From Phanerodontia chrysosporium (Eukaryota > Basidiomycota > Agaricomycetes > Polyporales > Phanerochaetaceae), in assembly GCA_001910725.1 (NCBI GenBank), contig MJGA01000006.1:434001-498000 (forward strand): a DNA stretch of 64,000 nt, in the 5' to 3' direction. Both the position numbers and the translations under genes were made by a program. Below the pieces are notes generated by a model. That model saw only the letters and a list, made by a program, of their open reading frames with translations. It did no database searches and had not been told where the DNA came from. Positions 58,264 to 64,000 of this stretch are shown here, one piece after another. The number at the start of each line of letters is the position of its first letter. The stretch's first letter is position 1.

Positions 58264-59848
58264 CTACTCCTCGAACTTCTTGTACATCCCATACGGTCCA
58301 ATGTCCTTCCCGCCGAGCTTGCCCTTGAACGTTCGTTTCGGCAGCGTCAGTCGCGGGAGCTCGAGGCGCGGCGCGTGCTCGCCGTCGGGTCTGCACGTCC
58401 GCACCAGATGCAGCAGTGACACGTTCGAGTTTTTCGCGCTCCAGCACGAGCTGTCGCAGCACCGCGTTTTCGCGCTCGAGTCGCGCAAGCTCGCACTCGC
58501 GTTCGAGCGCCCAGTCCGCCGCGATGAGCTGCGCTTCCTTGTCCGTGAGGATGTCCGCACGCGAGCCCGCAGGATCCGTCGAGTCGTCCTCCGCTGCCGT
58601 GCGGAACTCGGGAGGGAGAGCCTTCATCCCCGGCATCGGTGACGGCGGCAGCTCGAGCTCGAGCGAGTTGATAATCCGCTTTTGTGGGTGTCGGCCGATA
58701 GTCATGTGTCCTGCAGTGCTTGTGATGTCGATTTCGCCGTCCTTCCCCAAGCCCGTGCCTGTTGAAGAGGTGCCAGTCTCGGCCTCGACCATGTTCGCGA
58801 GTACGCTGGAGGGTACGCTGCTCGGGTCTTCGCCACCCAGTGCGCGCATGAGGACGCGAAGGAGCTCGCCGATACGACCAAGCGACGACGAGTACGTCGT
58901 CTGCTGGGTCAACGCAGCCTCTAGCTGTGCCGTCTCGATGCTGAGCAGCTTTCGTTCGTATTCACGCATGATAGACAGTTCGCGTTGCTGAACTTCATTC
59001 TGGAGGGAGATGAGCTGGCGAGACACGCGGAGCGCAATGGAGTACGTACTGCTCGCACGCGGAACGCAGCCATGACATTCTCCAGAGTTTGCTCATACTC
59101 CTTAATGAGAGCTCCAAGCTGCTTGTTCTCGTTCACCAAGGTCGCGTTTTCCGCAGACATTTGAGCGTTCATCTTCTCGAGCGCCGCATTGTACTCCTCT
59201 GTTGGCGAATGACACCGTCAAACTATTGATAACCAAAACTATGCGTGCAACGCACCCTGTGTCTTGTCGAGGTTGTATCTAGACCCCGGGACTACGTCAG
59301 TCTGAGTGTGGCTCTACAGGGCCTGGACGAGGAACACGCACCGTCTCAGCACAAAGCCAGTCTGCGAATGTACTGCTTGACTCTTTTCCAACGTCGGACA
59401 ACCCTCATCAGCGACGCTCCCCCCAGTGGCACGCGGCGACGTACCTTGACCCCGGCTGCCAAAGAATGCAGCTGAATGGACGTCTGCCTATTCGAAGACA
59501 GCTGCTCCAGCAGTTCAGTCAATACACCCCATATTCTCGAAATCTCTGTTTCCGGGTTCGCGTTCTGCGGCGACGGCTGCTGCTGCTGTTGGGCGGGCGG
59601 GGCGGCGGCTGCGGTGCGCTCTGCATCGTCTGCATGCCTGTCTGGTCTGGCCGCGTGTACGGATGCTGGAAGATGTTGGAAGCAGCGTGGCTCTGGGCCG
59701 TGTTTGATATTGATGGGACAGGAACGAATGTATTGGTAACAGATGGGGGTGGTGTGGGCTGCATGCGGGGCGGCGGCTGGGATGGGAACGGGCTTGTCTG
59801 CAACGGCTCCTCCGGTATCGAGTCTGCGAGAGGAAGCTGTACGGCCAT
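58264..59848 (-). CDS. Coiled-coil protein with conserved C-terminal motif, frameshifted
   Basis: The protein starts MAVQLPLADSIPEEP (ATG 59848), followed by a long Pro/Gln-rich disordered region and a polyglutamine run (near 59585-59600) reading QQQQQPSPQNANPETE. Next come helices WGVLTELLEQLSSNRQ and a long coiled coil EEYNAALEKMNAQMSAENAT, ENKQLGALIKEYEQTLENVM, SRQLISLQNEVQQRELSIMR and ELARLERENAVLRQLVLERE. A tail GGKDIGPYGMYKKFEE closes the protein at the TAG 58264-58266. Two frame breaks are needed: one base lost near 59592 in the C-run, and a net two-base shift near 58388-58391 between DVQT and the tail. The family is not recognised; such architecture suits a cytoskeletal or spindle-pole scaffold, but that is a guess. 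Confidence 0.6.
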
Positions 59849-61925
59849 TGTGTGCCTTTGTGTCCTAGTTCAGGGGAGCTTTCTGAGGATGTAGCAAACA
59901 AACGAGCGAGGTGCACGAGCAACACCGTCCAGAGCGAAATGTGGGAGAAGTCCGCGGGCCGATCTGAGATTTGGCAGTGATGCGCCTGCAGACCATATTT
60001 GGGCAACCTCCGAGTCCTCTCAACGTTCAACGCCTTAGCCAGATTGTTCACGGGACTTCACACAACCATGTGTCTTGCTCGCATTCTGGCCCTGTGGACT
60101 CTTCACCCGTGTGCGGCTCGGTGAATTACGTGAGTCAGGAACAAGCAGCGGCGTAGGCTGCGTCGCAACATTTCGGCCACGTATGGTACGCCCTGTACAT
60201 TGTATCCTGCAGATAACGGATTACTGATGAGATTGGCTCGGGATAGACATGTTGTAGGTTTAATGGGTGGAGATAGGCCAAGTACTTAGGTGCTTGAGCG
60301 CGTTTTCGAGACGCCAGCCTGCCAGATGAACCCGGAACTGCGACAGCAGGCACTGAACTCCAAAGGCGCCGGGACTCTTTGCGAGCGAAGGTGCCCAGGG
60401 AGCAGCATAGAGGTTTCTGGTACACGCACGCTCCCTGCCTGGTCTCTGTGGTAGGACGCAAGAGGCAAGCGTTGTTCGAACAGCCCAGCGCCTGCATCCC
60501 TCACCCCTGCAGCTTTGTATTCTCAGGCTGCGACAGCTCCGCTCAAGGTACCATGAATACCCACGCTGCACACTATATATTAACTGCTGCATAGGACACA
60601 GTGCACTTGTCCTTCAGCCCTTGGCGTTGGAATTGGAAGACTGCACAGTGCCACACTGCACTCCGCGAGTATGAGGCTGACACGCATTTTAGACAGCTGT
60701 CTCAATGCGGCTAATGGGGGAAAATTGGGCTGCTAGACGGCGTATTTTCCGATGGAGGTCCGCGTGGTGTCACGGTGTTATGGACAATATTCCTGACTCT
60801 ACTATCTGCTTTTGGATACAATCTTTGGAAAGTTGAGTGGATCGATGATATCTTGGCGAATTTCTGAATGCGAGTCTTCCATTACAGCAGCCAAAACGCA
60901 CTAGCGATGGCTAAGAAGCCCGCCGCGGCCGTCGCCATGTTTGTGGCGCTAGAGCCCTGCGACTTGCATCCGTCTTGCTTTGGTGATTCCCGGCGGGAAA
61001 GGGAAATCCGTACATTCTTGTTTGCGGCCGGCAGTCTTGGAGGACTATCTGTAAACTCCGCGTTCACCGACATCGCTCTCAGTGTGATGGACTGGTGACA
61101 ACGGTGTGGTTGACACCTCTGGGCCGTCTCGAATTTTTGGTCATGTTCATGATTATATCGCCTTGTAACACATTCTTACGCACGGTGTAGCGGTTGACTC
61201 CTGGGTCGTTGTTTACAGGGCTCCCACAGGGGCCACAAAAGCATTAAGGCTGACGTGGAGTCCATCCTCGGCTTCTCAGTAGATCGCGCACAACGCCGAG
61301 GATCACAGCACCACCATCCCGATGTCGGACTTCGCCCTCTGCCACGTACTCAGCTTCCGTCGCGGCGACGCTGGTGACAAGCCGCTCTTCTCCGCCCGAT
61401 CGCGGGTGGTCGATCAAGAGGGTCTGGATGATCGCCAGGGTCCGCTAATGGCCTGATTCCGGCTGTCCTGCAGCATCTCTGCTTTGCCACCGGTGCTCGC
61501 CACACGGCGTGTACCGCACCAACTCGACGTTGACAATCATGACAGACATAGGAACAGTGGCAGTTGCTATTGCTTGCGACTCGAAGCTTGAATCTTAATA
61601 TTTTGTCCTTGACGTGAGTCCAACGAGTGGTCTGGCTCGAACATCGTGGCCTTCTCAAGTCTGGATCCTGGGTCTCTCCTCGATTCATTGCGCCCAATCC
61701 TGTCGCGGAAACCACGACCAGCCCTCTGTTTGGACAGGAGGATGCGCAACATGACAGACGCTTGCTTCGGAGGCTCCGAAGAGCGAGCTCGATGGCGGCT
61801 GGCGGTACTGACAACGTATAAAGTCTCAGCGTGCTCCCCAGATAGTCAACAAACATACCTACAGCCTATCCCCCACAGCCTATTCTCACACTCTCTACAT
61901 TTCGCTCTCGCATCCTCGCTCTACC
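59849..61925. other. Intergenic region upstream of the CVNH gene
   Basis: 2.1 kb holding the promoters of both flanking genes. A minus-strand frame at 61350-61440 resembles a retroelement RNase H fragment and one at 60882-61073 ends in a hydrophobic tail (see findings and rejected items). Otherwise I see no gene. Confidence 0.45.
61817..61822 (+). promoter_or_regulatory. TATA box of the CVNH-domain gene
   Basis: tataaa lies about 104 bases before the ATG at 61926, followed by a C/T-rich leader. Confidence 0.5.
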
Positions 61926-62411
61926 ATGCAGCTCCAACTTCACACTCTTGCCACCGCCGCGCTGGTCGCACTCGCCGCCACAACGGGCGCGTCCGCCGAC
62001 TTTGTGTCTCGCTGCCGCAGCCCCACCGTCGAGGGTTACACGCTCTCGGCCGACTGCTGGAAGAACAACAAGGACATTTCGCACTACACACTCGACCTGA
62101 ACAAGTGCGTCGCGAACTATGGCGGGAACCTCGCCTGCGCCAAAAAGTATGTCCCTCGGTGCCCGGTCCTGCGTGCTGCGGCGTAGGTGCTGACGAATGG
62201 TCCAACCCTAGCGGCGGGCTTGGCGGCTCCTGCGGAGGCTGCTACCTCAAGGACGGCTCGCGCGAGCTCGCTTGCAAGTGCGATGGTCCTGACGGCAAGA
62301 AATACGTCTCTGTAGACCTCAGTACGCATCGCTTCTATCCCCTGAGATGAAGCGGCTGACTCCGTCGCAGACAATTGTCTCACCTACGATGGCAAGAACC
62401 TGGGATGCTAG
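61926..62411 (+). CDS. Secreted cyanovirin-N homology (CVNH) domain protein
   Basis: Three exons (61926-62146, 62212-62321, 62371-62411) encode 123 residues with a clear signal peptide (MQLQLHTLATAALVALAATT). The mature part has the CVNH layout of two related halves: CRSPTVEGYTLSADCWKNN, HYTLDLNKCVANYGGNLAC, GGCYLKDGSRELACKCDG and KKYVSVDLNNCLTYDGKNLGC (ends at the TAG 62409-62411). The repeated LDLNxCVxN / VDLNNCLxY strands and paired cysteines mark the fold. Fungal CVNH proteins are mannose-binding lectins, secreted here by inference. All joins are in frame, and no base is lost. It is convergent with the gene to its right. Confidence 0.85.
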
Positions 62412-62512
62412 GCATTGGCAAGGACTTCGTCGACGTGTCATTTGAGACCGACAGGCGAGACTGGTTTGGGCATGAGTCGTATATGTTTGGGTGCAGGATA
62501 CAATACATTAAT

Positions 62513-64000
62513 CTATGAGTCAAATCGTTCATGGCACAGTTGATGCCAACCTGTAGACCTGATTGAGTGAAGCGAGACACAAGATGACGATAGACCTACT
62601 GACTCTTGTCCAACAGAAGGTTGCGGAAGGACTTCAAGGTGTGCCAACTCCACGTCGTCCTTGCACGGACCGCGCAGCTCAACCCCTTCTTGTGTCGTCT
62701 CCGCCTCCGAGAAATCGTCGAACTCGCTCTCCGCCTCTCCAAACCCGATCGGCTCGCCCAAGTTCCCGAAGACGCTATCAGGAGCCCTAAAGTGCGGCGC
62801 CGAGAACTGCGAGAGCGCCACCGTGTTGAGTCCGTCGGAGGGCGCGGTGTCCTGGCTGTTTGCAATCTGGCGGAGGTTGATCAGGAAGCGGCTGACGAGG
62901 ACGGACGGCTGCTGGGTGGTGAGTGTCAAGGCGTAACTGCAGACAGTCATGGGCGCACCATGACTGCAATGAGGAGGTTCACTGGGGCGAAGGTCTGCCG
63001 GCATGAACATCGATCATCGCTGGCGAAGTCCAAGATGATGTCGGGAAGACTTACTAAGTCGTAGGTCAAAATCTGGGCGAGATTCACGCCAAGGAGCAGC
63101 CTGGGACATCTCCGTCAGCTCGGCGATTGGCACGCTAGCCGCCCTGAAGCGCTCACAAGAAATAGATAGTGCCTGAGACACTCGGTCAGTCGCAGCGCGG
63201 GATGCAAGTGGCAGTTAGAGAAACGTACCGTCACGCAATAGGATTCCGTTATTGACTTTGAGATTCCCAGCCGGCGTGACTCTCGCCACTGTGAGAATGT
63301 TTTAATCCATGTCAGGACGAGCACCAAGAAGTCCATGACTATCAGCGATATACGCGTCGTCAAATGCACTAGGAAGACGATCAGGAGTGTTCGCATTGTA
63401 AGACGGCCAGACACGTACATCTGCGGGTATCATTAGGCCGAGTCTGAGGCTGGAGCTAATAGCAAAACTCACACGGTTACGACGTGGTCGGAGTAATAGA
63501 TATCCTGCCAGCATCCTCCAAATTTCGCAGTGTAGCCGTATTCAGAACGGGCCGCGGTGTACTGGAGAATGTGAGCCAAGTCCGGCATTGCTCAGGGCGC
63601 TGTCCACTCACGATGTTGGTCCAGATAGGTATCGACCCGAGGGAAAGGATCAAAGCGAACAGGAACCAGTTGCGGTCCCATATTGCTGAGACTCGCAGTG
63701 CAGAAAACACTGGATGAATGTCAGCCATTGAGGTTCGGAGGGCCTGGGCGCGCCGCACGTACACGCTGCGCCGCCATATTCTATCCAAATGACGATATTT
63801 TCCAGCCTGTTGGCTGCTCGACATCTGGGAATACGGTGTAAGCATACGAGAAGGTATAGTACCCAAAATGCTCACCCCTGCAGATGAAGAAGTTGAGCAA
63901 GAAAATTGTTATACACAGGAGAAGTGACACATACCAAGTCTGTCGAAGGAGGTATGCTATCCAAGATGACGTTTGCGACCATACTCCAGCGGATCGCGAT
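62513..64000 (-). CDS. DUF6533-type multi-pass membrane protein (copy 2), partial at right edge
   Basis: The minus-strand exons give an extracellular loop and helices at FSALRVSAIWDRNWFLFALI and LSLGSIPIWTNI, the family's RVxAIWxRNW motif, and a C-terminal SVLVSRFLINLRQIANSQDT followed by an acidic tail with DDFSEAETTQEGVEL. The 5' end lies past the window edge: sequence runs open at 64000. The stop is TAG 62513-62515, though the last exon end is uncertain. Like copy 1, it is a mushroom-type membrane protein of unknown ligand, unlike the secreted CVNH gene convergent with it. Exon borders in the 63000-63900 stretch are not fully resolved. Confidence 0.6.

Noticed and set aside
60882..61073. 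Secreted or GPI-anchored gene on the minus strand (frame ending AGFLAIASAFWLL)
   Set aside because: The hydrophobic end is suggestive, but no start, signal peptide or consistent upstream exon was found.

Overview
The window is nuclear DNA of a filamentous basidiomycete, most likely an Agaricomycete. The signs are: genes broken by many 50-65 nt GT-AG introns; families typical of mushrooms (DUF6533 seven-helix proteins, F-box proteins, a P450, secreted Cys-rich proteins, a cyanovirin-N-like lectin); conserved eukaryotic housekeeping genes; and no bacterial or viral organisation. A polypore-like fungus is a guess. I recognise 26 genes plus one probable small gene, on both strands.

Layout. 0-8 kb: an opioid-growth-factor-receptor-domain gene whose 3' end overlaps a convergent GSKIP-domain gene, then VPS45 (SM protein of endosomal/Golgi fusion) and two F-box genes. 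8-20 kb: a cytochrome P450, a hypothetical basidiomycete gene, a DUF6533 membrane protein, ERV46 (ER-Golgi cargo receptor) and a hemerythrin-like gene. 20-27 kb: a PAF-acetylhydrolase-type lipase divergent from NAT10/KRE33 (rRNA/tRNA cytidine acetyltransferase). 27-38 kb: a JEN-type monocarboxylate transporter, a class I methyltransferase, an AIF-like flavoprotein, and a tandem pair of secreted, probably GPI-anchored Cys-rich proteins. 38-44 kb: condensin subunit 1 divergent from RPB10 (whose first exon is only the ATG), plus a probable small membrane protein. 44-60 kb: an NAD(P)-binding protein, an F-box gene, a small ET79/aegerolysin-like beta-protein, the full NADH-glutamate synthase (about 6.9 kb) and a coiled-coil protein. 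60-64 kb: a CVNH-domain secreted protein and a second DUF6533 gene running off the right edge.

The genes do not form an obvious pathway or biosynthetic cluster. Housekeeping genes (VPS45, ERV46, NAT10, condensin, RPB10, GOGAT) alternate with fast-evolving accessory genes. Three close head-to-head pairs (GSKIP/VPS45, PAF-AH/NAT10, condensin/RPB10) probably share promoters.

The strongest unexpected signal is technical. At least 30 single-base losses, nearly all in short homopolymers, break reading frames in about 14 genes, including ones that should be essential (NAT10, GOGAT). VPS45, ERV46, condensin and RPB10 show none that I could see. All events are losses. This looks like uncorrected homopolymer under-calling in the assembly, not pseudogenes, so automated gene models from this contig will be fragmented. 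I found no convincing new multi-gene biological system. The items most worth a look are the tandem secreted pair, the ET79-like protein, the odd F-box architecture and several uncharacterised basidiomycete families.
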